DNA from: an uncultured Holophagaceae bacterium
GTDB taxonomy: Bacteria > Acidobacteriota > Holophagae > Holophagales > Holophagaceae
Length of the DNA: 38,743 bases
NCBI GenBank assembly: GCA_903843705.1
Contig: CAIMQW010000064.1
Span: 1 to 38,743 of the forward strand
Reading direction: 5' to 3'
Position 1 is the stretch's first letter. Each line of letters opens with the position of its first letter. Below, piece after piece: positions 1 to 7,577 of the stretch. The notes below the pieces were generated by a model, which saw only the letters and a program-made list of their open reading frames with translations, was not told the DNA's origin and made no database searches. Both the position numbers and the translations under genes were made by a program.

Positions 1-153
1 CTCAACGTGCTGAACCGACAGGCCGCTTTGTCCTATAACACCCGGGTGAACGCGAGCAACTCTGACACTTCGGGCCTGTATGTCGACTACAAGTTCCCGA
101 CCGCGTTGGATGCCGGCCGCCGAATCCAACTTGGCCTCCGCCTGACGTTCTAG
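1..153 (+). CDS. C-terminal end of an outer-membrane beta-barrel protein, probably TonB-dependent receptor (partial)
   Basis: The reading frame is open from the first base and stops at TAG 151-153, giving the last 50 residues of a protein that begins outside the window. The tail ends RRIQLGLRLTF: alternating hydrophobic/polar residues with a terminal Phe, the usual beta-signal read by the BAM complex. The phrase 'R-x-I-Q-L-G-L-R-L-x-F' is common at the end of large TonB-dependent, carboxypeptidase-regulatory-domain receptors in Acidobacteriota (family knowledge). With only 50 residues visible, the plug domain and substrate cannot be judged; another outer-membrane barrel family is possible. 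Confidence 0.6.
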   Translation, partial: LNVLNRQAALSYNTRVNASNSDTSGLYVDYKFPTALDAGRRIQLGLRLTF

Positions 154-176
154 GCTTCGTCGCCTGACCAACGGTA

Positions 177-200
177 GTGCCGGGCCTTCGGGCCCGGTGC
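177..200 (+). terminator. GC-rich hairpin with TTCG tetraloop
   Basis: Positions 177-186 pair with 191-200 around a TTCG loop: a 10-pair stem including two G-T wobbles and a perfect 7-bp CCGGGCC core. It begins 24 bases after the receptor stop and ends 27 bases before the cyanophycinase start. No long T-run follows (only TCGTCTT), so it may be a weak terminator, an mRNA-stabilising hairpin, or part of the leader of the next gene. Confidence 0.5.
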
Positions 201-227
201 TCGTCTTCCGCCTCCTCAAGGGTTCCT

Positions 228-1049
228 ATGTTCCGGTTGATTGCCCTCTTTTGCTGTGCCTGCCTCTTGGGGGCAACCCCACCCAAGGGCACCCTGGTCA
301 TCGTGGGCGGGGGCGGCATGCCGCAGGAGATCATGGACGCCTTCCTCCTCGCCTCCGGCGGGAAGGGCGGCGCCGTGGGCATCATCCCCACCTCCACCAG
401 CGATCCCGACGGCGCGCTGAAGGAGTGGAAGGAGGACCTCGAGAAGGCGGGCCTCACCATGGTTCCCCTGGATGTCCGCAGCCGGGAGCAGGCCTCCGAC
501 CCCGAGCTGCTGGCCCGGGCCCGGACCTGCACGGGCTTCTGGTTCTCGGGTGGGGACCAGGGCCGGGTGGGCGACAAGATCGTCGGCACGCCGCTCCAGA
601 AGGTCGTCCGCGAACGGTACGAGACCGGCGCCTGCGTGGGTGGCACCAGCGCCGGGGCCGCCATCATGTCCAAGGTCATGCTCACTGGCGATGACCGCCA
701 CGGCAAGGAGGCCCTGTCCGAGTTCGGGCCCGGCGCCTACCAGACCCGCGAGGGCATGGGCTTCCTGCCCGTCGGCGTCATCGTGGACCAGCACTTCCTC
801 CGCCGAGGCAGGGAGAACCGCCTCTTCAGCGTGGTCATGGAGCGTCCCGATCACCTGGGCCTCGGCATCGACGAGGCCACGGCCCTGGTGGTCAAGGATG
901 GCCAGGCCAAGATTCTGGGCAAGCGCTCAGTCATGGTCTTCGATCCCTCGGGCATGACCGTTCAGGGCGAGTCCTTCCGCAACCTCCGCATCCACGTGCT
1001 GCGGGCTGGCCAAGCCATTGACCTCGCCACGCGGAAGGTCACCCCGTGA
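228..1049 (+). CDS. cphB: Secreted cyanophycinase (peptidase family S51)
   Basis: The 273-residue product should cleave cyanophycin (poly-Asp backbone with Arg side chains) into beta-Asp-Arg dipeptides. A hydrophobic signal peptide fills residues 1-17, with a plausible signal peptidase I site after LLGA, so it probably acts outside the cytoplasm. The nucleophile is Ser141 in GGTSAGA. Gln111 in GGDQGR, the block DQHFLRRGRENRL (187-199) and Glu216 match, in type and mostly in spacing, the catalytic and Arg-binding residues described for Synechocystis CphB (Gln101, Ser132, Asp172, Gln173, His174, Arg178, Arg180, Arg183, Glu201). That separates it from plain peptidase E. The ATG at 228 is preferred over an in-frame GTG at 177 because the signal peptide starts there and the GTG lies in a hairpin. 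It is the first gene of a five-gene operon and overlaps the next by GTGA. Confidence 0.85.
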   Translation: MFRLIALFCCACLLGATPPKGTLVIVGGGGMPQEIMDAFLLASGGKGGAVGIIPTSTSDPDGALKEWKEDLEKAGLTMVPLDVRSREQASDPELLARARTCTGFWFSGGDQGRVGDKIVGTPLQKVVRERYETGACVGGTSAGAAIMSKVMLTGDDRHGKEALSEFGPGAYQTREGMGFLPVGVIVDQHFLRRGRENRLFSVVMERPDHLGLGIDEATALVVKDGQAKILGKRSVMVFDPSGMTVQGESFRNLRIHVLRAGQAIDLATRKVTP

Positions 1050-2533
1050 GCATTACCGCACGCACCGCACTGCTCGTCCTGGCCCTGGCTGCGGCGGCCG
1101 GCGCAGCATCGCCTTCTGCCCCCTTCCCCGCAGATCACCGGCAGATGAGCAAAACGGTCTCCTACGCGGAGATGACTGCCTTTCTTGAAGCCGTGGCAAA
1201 ACCAGGGTTCATCACCGTTACCGAGGAGGGCCGCACCCACCAGGGCCGGAAGGTCCTCCTGGTACGCCTGAATCGGGGCAGTGCCAAGGCCCACTTCCGG
1301 GTGCTCTACTACGCCCAGCAGCATGGCAACGAGGTGGCCGGCAAGGACGCCCAGCTCACCCTCATCCGGGACATCGCAGAGCATCCCGAGCGCTTGCCCC
1401 TGGACGTGGACCTCTACCTCATGCCCATGCTCAATCCCGATGGCGCCGAGGCCCACCGACGCATGAACGGCGCCGGCGCCGACCTAAACCGCGACCACCT
1501 TCTCCTGGCCCAACCCGAGACCCAGGCCCTGCATCGCGTGGCCCGCCGCATCCGCCCCCACGTGGCCGTGGACAGTCACGAGTTCGGCCGGGACAGTGAG
1601 GACTTCCGCGCCAAGGGCTGGGCGCCTTGGCCCATCATCACAATGGACGCCGCCAATCATCCACTGATCCCCGAGTATCTGACGGCTGCCGCCCTGGAGG
1701 CCGTGGCCGCCGCGGCGCCCTTGGAGCAAAAGGCCGGTCATGCCTATGCCCGCTACAGCGTGGGCGGGGCGCCGCCCGACGAGGAGACCCGCCCCTCCAC
1801 TGTGGAGGTGGATGACGGCCGCAACGGCCTGGGCACCCTGGGCGCCCTCTCCTTCATCATCGAGGCCGGTGTCCACCACGAAGCCAAGGACCCCAATGCG
1901 GACCTGGGCGAGCGGGTGGACGGCTACCGCATCCTCTACCGCCATCTGCTCGGCAACCAGGCCTGGCGAGACCGCATCCGCAGGCTGGCGGAACAGGCCC
2001 GGCGCGAACCCCTGCCCCCCTTCATCGCCACCAACGTGTTCTGGGCCAACCTGGGCGGCAAGGTCAGCACCGTGAAAGTGCAGGAGACCGCCACGGGCCA
2101 CGTCCTCCAGGTGCCCACCGCCAACGCTATGAACGACATCGTGGTGAAGGGCAGCGTACCCACACCCCGCGCCTACGCCATCGAGGCCGCCGCCGCCGCG
2201 CGCTTCATCCCCGTGCTGGAAGCCCAGGGCCTGCACTGGGAGACCCTCTCAGCGCCCCGCCGCGCCAAGCTCGAGCGCGTGAAGTTCCTTCGCCTGGAGG
2301 AGCCCTACGACGACCTCTACCAGCGCTACAAGGACCGGCAGATCGTCGAGCGCCAGGCCCAGGCCGACCTGGACCTGCCCGCAGGCACCCTCATCGTGCC
2401 CCTGGACCAGGACCTGGCCCGCCGCGCCATCCAGGTACTGGAACCCTGCCTGCTCTATGGCCTCTACGGCTACCCTGGCTTCCGTGAGTCGGCGATGCCC
2501 GGCGCCTTCCTGCCGGTGTCCCGCCTCTTCTGA
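1046..2533 (+). CDS. Secreted M14-family zinc carboxypeptidase
   Basis: A 495-residue metallopeptidase starting at GTG 1046, which overlaps the upstream stop. An Ala/Leu-rich signal peptide ends near residue 20. The M14 metal site is visible as His93-x-x-Glu96 in QQHGNEVAGKDA and His178 in VAVDSHEF. The substrate-binding Asn-Arg pair is N148-R149 (DLNRD), and Glu273 in FIIEAG is the likely catalytic general base. The roughly 200 residues after the catalytic Glu form a C-terminal extension I do not recognise. M14 enzymes remove C-terminal residues, and many prefer Arg/Lys or aromatic residues; the specificity here is not readable. Its place between cyanophycinase and isoaspartyl dipeptidase suggests it works on the same extracellular peptide pool. 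Confidence 0.85.
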   Translation: MSITARTALLVLALAAAAGAASPSAPFPADHRQMSKTVSYAEMTAFLEAVAKPGFITVTEEGRTHQGRKVLLVRLNRGSAKAHFRVLYYAQQHGNEVAGKDAQLTLIRDIAEHPERLPLDVDLYLMPMLNPDGAEAHRRMNGAGADLNRDHLLLAQPETQALHRVARRIRPHVAVDSHEFGRDSEDFRAKGWAPWPIITMDAANHPLIPEYLTAAALEAVAAAAPLEQKAGHAYARYSVGGAPPDEETRPSTVEVDDGRNGLGTLGALSFIIEAGVHHEAKDPNADLGERVDGYRILYRHLLGNQAWRDRIRRLAEQARREPLPPFIATNVFWANLGGKVSTVKVQETATGHVLQVPTANAMNDIVVKGSVPTPRAYAIEAAAAARFIPVLEAQGLHWETLSAPRRAKLERVKFLRLEEPYDDLYQRYKDRQIVERQAQADLDLPAGTLIVPLDQDLARRAIQVLEPCLLYGLYGYPGFRESAMPGAFLPVSRLF

Positions 2534-2540
2534 ACCCGTT

Positions 2541-2555
2541 CCGGATCGCATCCGG
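2541..2555 (+). other. Small hairpin in the carboxypeptidase-dipeptidase gap
   Basis: CCGGAT at 2541-2546 and ATCCGG at 2550-2555 form a perfect 6-bp stem with a 3-base loop. It sits in the 33-base gap that is the only non-overlapping junction of this operon, just before the GGAG Shine-Dalgarno of the dipeptidase. It could act as an mRNA processing or stability element. It lacks a T-run, so it is not a convincing terminator. Confidence 0.3.
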
Positions 2556-2566
2556 CTGGAGTTCCC

Positions 2567-3733
2567 ATGCTGCTGCTCATCAAGAACGCCGAGGTCTACG
2601 CCCCCGCCCCCGGCGGCACCTGTGACCTGCTGATCGGCGGCGGGAAGATTCTCCGCATGGAGCCGGACATCCGCATCCCCCGCAAGTACTGCGAGGTGAT
2701 CGACGGCCGGAATCACAAGGTCGTGCCGGGCTTCATCGACGGCCACGTGCACATCATGGGCGGCGGCGGTGAGGGCGGCTTCGCAACGCGCACCCCGGGC
2801 CTGCCCCTCACAGATGCCATCCTGGGCGGCGTCACCACGGTGGTGGGCTGCCTGGGCACCGACGGCTACACCCGGAACATGGCTGGCCTGCTCGCCAAGG
2901 CCAAGGGCCTGGAGGAAGAGGGCCTCAGCACCTTCGTCTACTCCGGCTCCTACGGACTGCCCCTGCGCACCCTCATGCCCAGTCTGGAGGAAGACCTCCT
3001 CTTCATCGACAAGGTGATCGGGGCCGGGGAAGTGGCCCTCTCGGACCACCGCTCCAGCCAGCCCAGCTTCGAGGCCTTCACCCAGCTGGTGGCCATGGCC
3101 CGGCGGGGCGGGATGCTCTCGGGCAAGGCCGGCATCGTCAATGTCCACCTCGGCGACGGCCCCCGGGGCCTGGACTTCCTGCGGCGCCTCGCCGCCGAAA
3201 CCGAGCTGCCCCTCACCCAGATGTGGCCCACGCACATCAACCGCAACCCGCACCTCTTCGAGGAGGGTATTGCCCACGCGAAGGCCGGCGGGTTCGTGGA
3301 CTTCACGACCTCGACCCTGGCCTCCTACCTCGAGGACGGCGAGATCCCCTGCGCCAAGGCCCTGCGGCGGATGCTGGAGGCCGGCGTGGATCCAGGCCAG
3401 ATCACATTCACCTCCGACGGCCAGGGCAGCCTGCCGGACTGGGACCGGAACGGCCGCCTGCAGGACATCTCCGTGGGCCGGGTCACCTCGCTGTTCCCGG
3501 CCGTGCGCGAGGCCGTGCAAGCCGAGGGCCTCGCCCTCGAGACCGCCCTCCGGGTGATCACCGCCAACCCCGCCCGCATCCTGAAGCTGCGAAGCAAGGG
3601 CCAGTTGGCGCCGGGCATGGACGCCGACGTGGTGCTGCTCAGCACGAAGGACCTGGAAGTCCGCAGCGTGGTGGCCAAGGGCCGCCTGCTGATGAAGGCC
3701 GGCCGCCCCCTGACCAAGGGGAGGTTTGAGTGA
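2567..3733 (+). CDS. iadA: Isoaspartyl dipeptidase (beta-aspartyl dipeptidase, M38 amidohydrolase)
   Basis: A 388-residue cytoplasmic enzyme (no signal peptide) expected to hydrolyse beta-Asp-X dipeptides, including the beta-Asp-Arg released by cyanophycinase. The amidohydrolase metal ligands are H60-x-H62 (GHVHIMGGGG), H194 (VNVHLGD), H223 (PTHINRN) and D284 (TSDGQGS), all in the order of E. coli IadA. SDHRSS (159-164) matches the E. coli SDHRSA block. Three residues before its Ser-Asp-His-Arg, where E. coli has the metal-bridging carbamylated Lys162, this protein has Glu155. Glu is a plausible bridging ligand in this superfamily. The start ATG 2567 follows CTGGAG. The stop overlaps the transporter start (GTGA), which supports co-translation. 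Confidence 0.88.
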   Translation: MLLLIKNAEVYAPAPGGTCDLLIGGGKILRMEPDIRIPRKYCEVIDGRNHKVVPGFIDGHVHIMGGGGEGGFATRTPGLPLTDAILGGVTTVVGCLGTDGYTRNMAGLLAKAKGLEEEGLSTFVYSGSYGLPLRTLMPSLEEDLLFIDKVIGAGEVALSDHRSSQPSFEAFTQLVAMARRGGMLSGKAGIVNVHLGDGPRGLDFLRRLAAETELPLTQMWPTHINRNPHLFEEGIAHAKAGGFVDFTTSTLASYLEDGEIPCAKALRRMLEAGVDPGQITFTSDGQGSLPDWDRNGRLQDISVGRVTSLFPAVREAVQAEGLALETALRVITANPARILKLRSKGQLAPGMDADVVLLSTKDLEVRSVVAKGRLLMKAGRPLTKGRFE

Positions 3734-5166
3734 GGACTCCGGCAGCCCCCACTCCGGCGGCGCCCCCCGCCCGGCAGATGCCCCACACCCTAGTGATCGT
3801 CGGGGCCCTGATCATCCTGGTCCTGGTGCTGTCCTGGCTCATCCCCTCGGGCGAGTACCAGCGCACCGCAGTGGAGACCAGCGAGGGCATCCGGAAGGTC
3901 ACCATCCCCGGCACCTACCACCAGGTGCCCAAGGTCCTCCTGGGCCTCCAGGCCCTGCTGCTGGCCCCCATCAAGGGCTTCCTAGATGGCTCCCTGCTCA
4001 TCTGCTTCCTGCTGGTGATCGGCGGAACCTTCGCCGTCTTCCAGGAGACCGGCGCCGTGGAGTCCGGCATCTGCGGGCTGACAGACGTCCTAGCCCGGCG
4101 ACCCGCCCTGGAAGGGCTGGTGATCCCGGTCCTGATGACGGTGTTCTCGCTGGCCGGGGGCATCTTCGGCATGGCCGAGGAGATCATCCCCTTCGTGATC
4201 ATCTTCATCCCCCTGGCCCGGCGCCTGGGCTACGACTCCATCGTCGGCATCTCCATCCCGTTCCTGGGGGCGGCCGCGGGCTTCGCGGCGGCCTTCTTCA
4301 ACCCCTTCACGGTCGGCATCGCCCAGAGCATCGCCGGCCTCCCGCTCTACTCCGGCCTGGGCTACCGGCTGGTCACGTGGGTGCTTGGCACGACCGTGGT
4401 GATTACCTACGTGATGCTCTACGCCCGCCGCATCAAGCGGGACCCGACCCTCAGCCCGGTGTATGACCTGGACCGCGAGCGGGGCAGCCTCTCCGAGACC
4501 GCCACCGGCCCCGCCTGGGATGCCCGCAAGGTCGCCTCGCTGGTCCTCTTCGCCGGCTGCATGCTGCTGCTGGTGGTGGGCGTGCTGCGCTGGAAGTGGT
4601 ACATGGAGGAGATCGCCGTGCTCTTCTTCGGCATGGGCCTGGCGCTGGGCCTGGTGGGTGGCCTCGGACCCAGCCGCATCGCGTCGGTCTTCGTGACCGG
4701 GGCCAAGGACATGGTGGGCGTGGTCTTCATCGTGGCCTGCGCCCGGGCCCTGCTGATCATCGCCCAGGATGCGCACATCATGGACACCATGCTCTACGGC
4801 GCCTCCAAAGCCATGGCCATGCTGCCCCGGGCGGTCATCGCGCAGGTGATGTTCCTCATCCAGTCGGCTATCAATTTCCTCATCCACTCGGGCACGGCTC
4901 AGGCCGCGCTGACCATGCCCATCATGGCGCCCCTCTCGGACCTGGTCGGCGTCACGCGCCAGACCGCCGTCTACGCCTTCCAACTCTGCGAGTTCGTGAA
5001 CCCCATCCTGCCCACCTCTGCCGTCACCATGGGCGTGCTGGGGGCGGCGAAGATCCCCTGGGACAAGTGGGCCCGCTGGTTCCTGCCCCTCCTGGTGATC
5101 CTCGTGCTGCTGAGCTTCCTCCTGCTCATCCCACCGGTGCTCTTGTTCCACTGGGGGCCGGCGTGA
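3730..5166 (+). CDS. YfcC-family membrane transporter (C4-dicarboxylate carrier / ArcD-like)
   Basis: A 478-residue polytopic inner-membrane protein with many hydrophobic segments, the first at about residues 20-40 (VIVGALIILVLVLSWLIP). The GEYQR element after the first helix, the FFNPFTVGIAQ block and the C-terminal FVNPILPTSAVTMGVLGAAKI block are typical of the YfcC / DcuC-like group. Some streptococcal members of this group serve as arginine-ornithine antiporters (ArcD), which fits a pathway releasing Asp and Arg. Dipeptide uptake is also possible. GTG 3730 overlaps the dipeptidase stop by four bases, and the gene's own stop overlaps the M28 gene in the same way. The substrate cannot be read from the sequence and is inferred from context. 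Confidence 0.75.
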   Translation: MRTPAAPTPAAPPARQMPHTLVIVGALIILVLVLSWLIPSGEYQRTAVETSEGIRKVTIPGTYHQVPKVLLGLQALLLAPIKGFLDGSLLICFLLVIGGTFAVFQETGAVESGICGLTDVLARRPALEGLVIPVLMTVFSLAGGIFGMAEEIIPFVIIFIPLARRLGYDSIVGISIPFLGAAAGFAAAFFNPFTVGIAQSIAGLPLYSGLGYRLVTWVLGTTVVITYVMLYARRIKRDPTLSPVYDLDRERGSLSETATGPAWDARKVASLVLFAGCMLLLVVGVLRWKWYMEEIAVLFFGMGLALGLVGGLGPSRIASVFVTGAKDMVGVVFIVACARALLIIAQDAHIMDTMLYGASKAMAMLPRAVIAQVMFLIQSAINFLIHSGTAQAALTMPIMAPLSDLVGVTRQTAVYAFQLCEFVNPILPTSAVTMGVLGAAKIPWDKWARWFLPLLVILVLLSFLLLIPPVLLFHWGPA

Positions 5167-6725
5167 GCCTGCGGTCCTTCGCCCTCCTGGCGCTGCTGGC
5201 CGGCGGGGCGCTGGCCCAGGGGAGCGCCCCCGACCCGGCGGCGGACTTCATCCGGGTCAGCGGGATCGAGCCTCTGCCCGCGCCACTGGCGGCCCTGGTG
5301 GATGGTCTGGAGGCATCCCGCCTCAAGGCCCACATGGCCTTCCTCAGCGATCCCCGGCGGGAGGGCCGGGGCCTGGGCAGCCGGGGCCTGGCTGCCTCCG
5401 CAGACTACATCGAGGGGCAGCTGCGCACCGCCGGCCTCCCGGCCCTGGGGTCATCGCGCCGCCAGGCAGTGCCGCTCCGCCAGATGCAGCCGGGCCAGGG
5501 CTCTGTCCGCCTAAGCATGGGGGGGCGCAGCCTCGGCTTCCAGGCCGGCAGCAACGCCGTCCTGCCTCCCACCGTTCCCGGCACTCTGAATGCTCCCTGC
5601 GTCTATGTGGGCCTCGGCATCCAGGAGCCGACCCTGGGCCACGACGACTACCGGGGCCTGGATGTGCGCGGCAAGGTCGTCGTCTTCCAGGAAGGCATCC
5701 CATCGGGCGCCGCCTGGCAGAAGCCAGAGCTGCGAGCCAAATACGATTCCGAGCGACCCGCCGACCGCTACGACGCCCGCTTGGCCCTGCTGGAGAAACT
5801 GGGGGCCAAGGCCGCCATCGCCATCGAGGAGGGCCTGGATCAGCGCATCCAGGCGGGCAAGGAACCGGCCCTGCCCTACTTCTTAGCGGCCCCTGGGGTG
5901 GTGGTTGCCGGCGAGCCACCCCTGGCCCGGGTGGCCCTGACGCCCGAGCTTCAGGCCCTGCTGGAGAGCCCCATCGAAGGCACCGCCAGCCTGACCATCC
6001 GAGGCCAGGTAAAAGCCCTCCAGAGCACCAATCTCCTCGTCCGCCTGATGGGCTCCGACCCTGCCCTGCGGGGACAGGCCATCCTCATCGGCGCCCACAT
6101 GGACCACCTCGGCATGCCTGCGGGCGTGCTGCATCCCGGTGCCGACGACAACGCCTCGGGCGTGGCCGCCGTGCTGGAGCTGGCCCGGGTGCTGGCCGCC
6201 AGCCCCGTACGGCCCAAGCGCACGCTCCTCTTCGCCTTCTGGACCGGTGAGGAGGAGGGCAAGTTCGGCTCGGGCCACTACACCCGCCACCCCCGCTGGC
6301 CCCTGGCCGCCACCCAGGCCTACCTGAACCTAGACATGATCGGCCATCCCTGGACCCCCCAAGAGCTGCGGGAGCTGGTCACTGATCCCAGCCTGAAGGC
6401 GCCCGAGAAATTCCTGGAGGGGCTCCAGCCCACCCACTTCGCCGAGCCCGGCCTCTCCACCCGCCACCGGGATCTCGGCCCTGTCGTGGCCCAGGCCGGC
6501 CGGGGCACGGGCATGTCCCTGCACCTCGACTGGACCGACGGCAAGAGCGGCGGCAGCGACTACAGGGACTTCGCCCGCCTCAACGTGCCGTTCCTGCGCT
6601 TCTTCGGCGACTACTTCCCGGACTACCACAAGCCCGGCGACACCCTGGACCAGCTGGACCCCGAGCAGGTGCGCCGCATGGCCTGCCTCGTCCTAGCCAC
6701 CGCTTGGCTGCTGGCGGACCGATGA
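5163..6725 (+). CDS. Secreted M28-family zinc aminopeptidase
   Basis: A 520-residue protein starting at GTG 5163 (GTGA overlap with the transporter). A signal peptide ends at ALA-Q near residue 19. A central protease-associated-like region (about residues 100-290) precedes the M28 catalytic core. All five co-catalytic zinc ligands are visible: His in GAHMDHLG, Asp in GADDNASG, the Glu pair in TGEEEGKFGS, Asp in LNLDMIG and His in DYHKPGDT. M28 enzymes remove N-terminal residues from peptides. As the last gene of the cyanophycinase-carboxypeptidase-dipeptidase-transporter operon it likely completes extracellular peptide trimming. An upstream in-frame extension that overlaps the transporter is rejected because it would bury the signal peptide. 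The stop lies one base from the convergent hydrolase gene. Confidence 0.85.
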   Translation: MSLRSFALLALLAGGALAQGSAPDPAADFIRVSGIEPLPAPLAALVDGLEASRLKAHMAFLSDPRREGRGLGSRGLAASADYIEGQLRTAGLPALGSSRRQAVPLRQMQPGQGSVRLSMGGRSLGFQAGSNAVLPPTVPGTLNAPCVYVGLGIQEPTLGHDDYRGLDVRGKVVVFQEGIPSGAAWQKPELRAKYDSERPADRYDARLALLEKLGAKAAIAIEEGLDQRIQAGKEPALPYFLAAPGVVVAGEPPLARVALTPELQALLESPIEGTASLTIRGQVKALQSTNLLVRLMGSDPALRGQAILIGAHMDHLGMPAGVLHPGADDNASGVAAVLELARVLAASPVRPKRTLLFAFWTGEEEGKFGSGHYTRHPRWPLAATQAYLNLDMIGHPWTPQELRELVTDPSLKAPEKFLEGLQPTHFAEPGLSTRHRDLGPVVAQAGRGTGMSLHLDWTDGKSGGSDYRDFARLNVPFLRFFGDYFPDYHKPGDTLDQLDPEQVRRMACLVLATAWLLADR

Positions 6726-6726
6726 T

Positions 6727-7539
6727 TCAGCGCCCCAGCCCTGCCTCGAAGGCGCGCAGGGCGGTGTGGAAGGCCTGCGGGGCATCCCACATGATCCAGT
6801 GTTTGGTGGCAGGGACGTGGATGGCGCGGAAGGCTGGCAGCAGCGAGAAGCCGTGGATAGCCAGGCTCACCGCCTCCTTGGCGGGGTCGGGGTCCAGGGG
6901 CGCCGAGGCCAGGTCCAGCACCGGCAGGCGCAGCTGGGCATGGCGGCCCCCCAGGATGTCCCCGCACATGCCCCGCAGGTAGGCCTGCAGGGCCGCCGGC
7001 GGTATCCGCAGGGCCTCGGCCACCACCTTCTTGGTCTGCTCCTGGGAGCTGGTCATCAGGCCCAGGAACACCATCAGGGTGGAACCGGGATCCGCGCCCA
7101 GGGCGACGGCTGTCGGCTCCAGGTAGGCCGCCGGCAGCGCGCTCAGGTAGCTGTCCACCAAGAGCAGCCCGCGGAAGGCCGTGGGATCTTCGAGGATGGC
7201 CCTGGCACCGACGGGGCCGCCCATGGAGTGGCCGACCACCAGGCAGGGGACCAGGCCTTCCTGGCGTACCAGCTTGGCGAGATCCTTGGCCACCAGACCA
7301 AAGTCCGCCCGCCCTTCCACTTCCGCCGGTCCTGGCGTCCCGCCGCTGCCGGGCAGGTCCACGCTCAGGACCGTGTGGTCCCGGGACAGCTCCGCAGCCA
7401 CCTCGGTCCAGACCTCCTTGTTCCCGCCGAAGCCGTGGATCAGCAGGACCCCTGGCCCCTTGCCAACCTTCGTGAAGGACGGGGGCGCCGCCTGGAGGCA
7501 GAGGGTGGCGAGACAGATCAGGAGCAGGCGATGGCCCAT
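6727..7539 (-). CDS. Exported alpha/beta hydrolase
   Basis: A 270-residue protein with a signal peptide (hydrophobic residues 4-17, likely cleavage after LQA). The fold is shown by the oxyanion HGFGG motif, the nucleophile elbow GHSMGG and a late His in TKHWIMWDAPQAF, where the catalytic His of small esterases, haloperoxidase-like and MhpC-like hydrolases sits. The acid is probably the Asp of LPVLDLAS. The substrate is unknown. A GAGG Shine-Dalgarno precedes ATG 7539. It lies 38 bases downstream of the CapA-like gene on the same strand, so the two are probably co-transcribed. It converges with the M28 gene with one base between the stops. Confidence 0.8.
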   Translation of the reverse strand: MGHRLLLICLATLCLQAAPPSFTKVGKGPGVLLIHGFGGNKEVWTEVAAELSRDHTVLSVDLPGSGGTPGPAEVEGRADFGLVAKDLAKLVRQEGLVPCLVVGHSMGGPVGARAILEDPTAFRGLLLVDSYLSALPAAYLEPTAVALGADPGSTLMVFLGLMTSSQEQTKKVVAEALRIPPAALQAYLRGMCGDILGGRHAQLRLPVLDLASAPLDPDPAKEAVSLAIHGFSLLPAFRAIHVPATKHWIMWDAPQAFHTALRAFEAGLGR

Positions 7540-7577
7540 GGCGACCTCAAGGATGAGCCTTCAGGATCGCAGGAAGC

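Noticed and set aside
4596..5162. An N-terminal extension of the M28 peptidase overlapping the transporter
   Set aside because: It would be out of frame with conserved YfcC sequence and would bury the M28 signal peptide; GTG 5163 fits the operon's overlap pattern.
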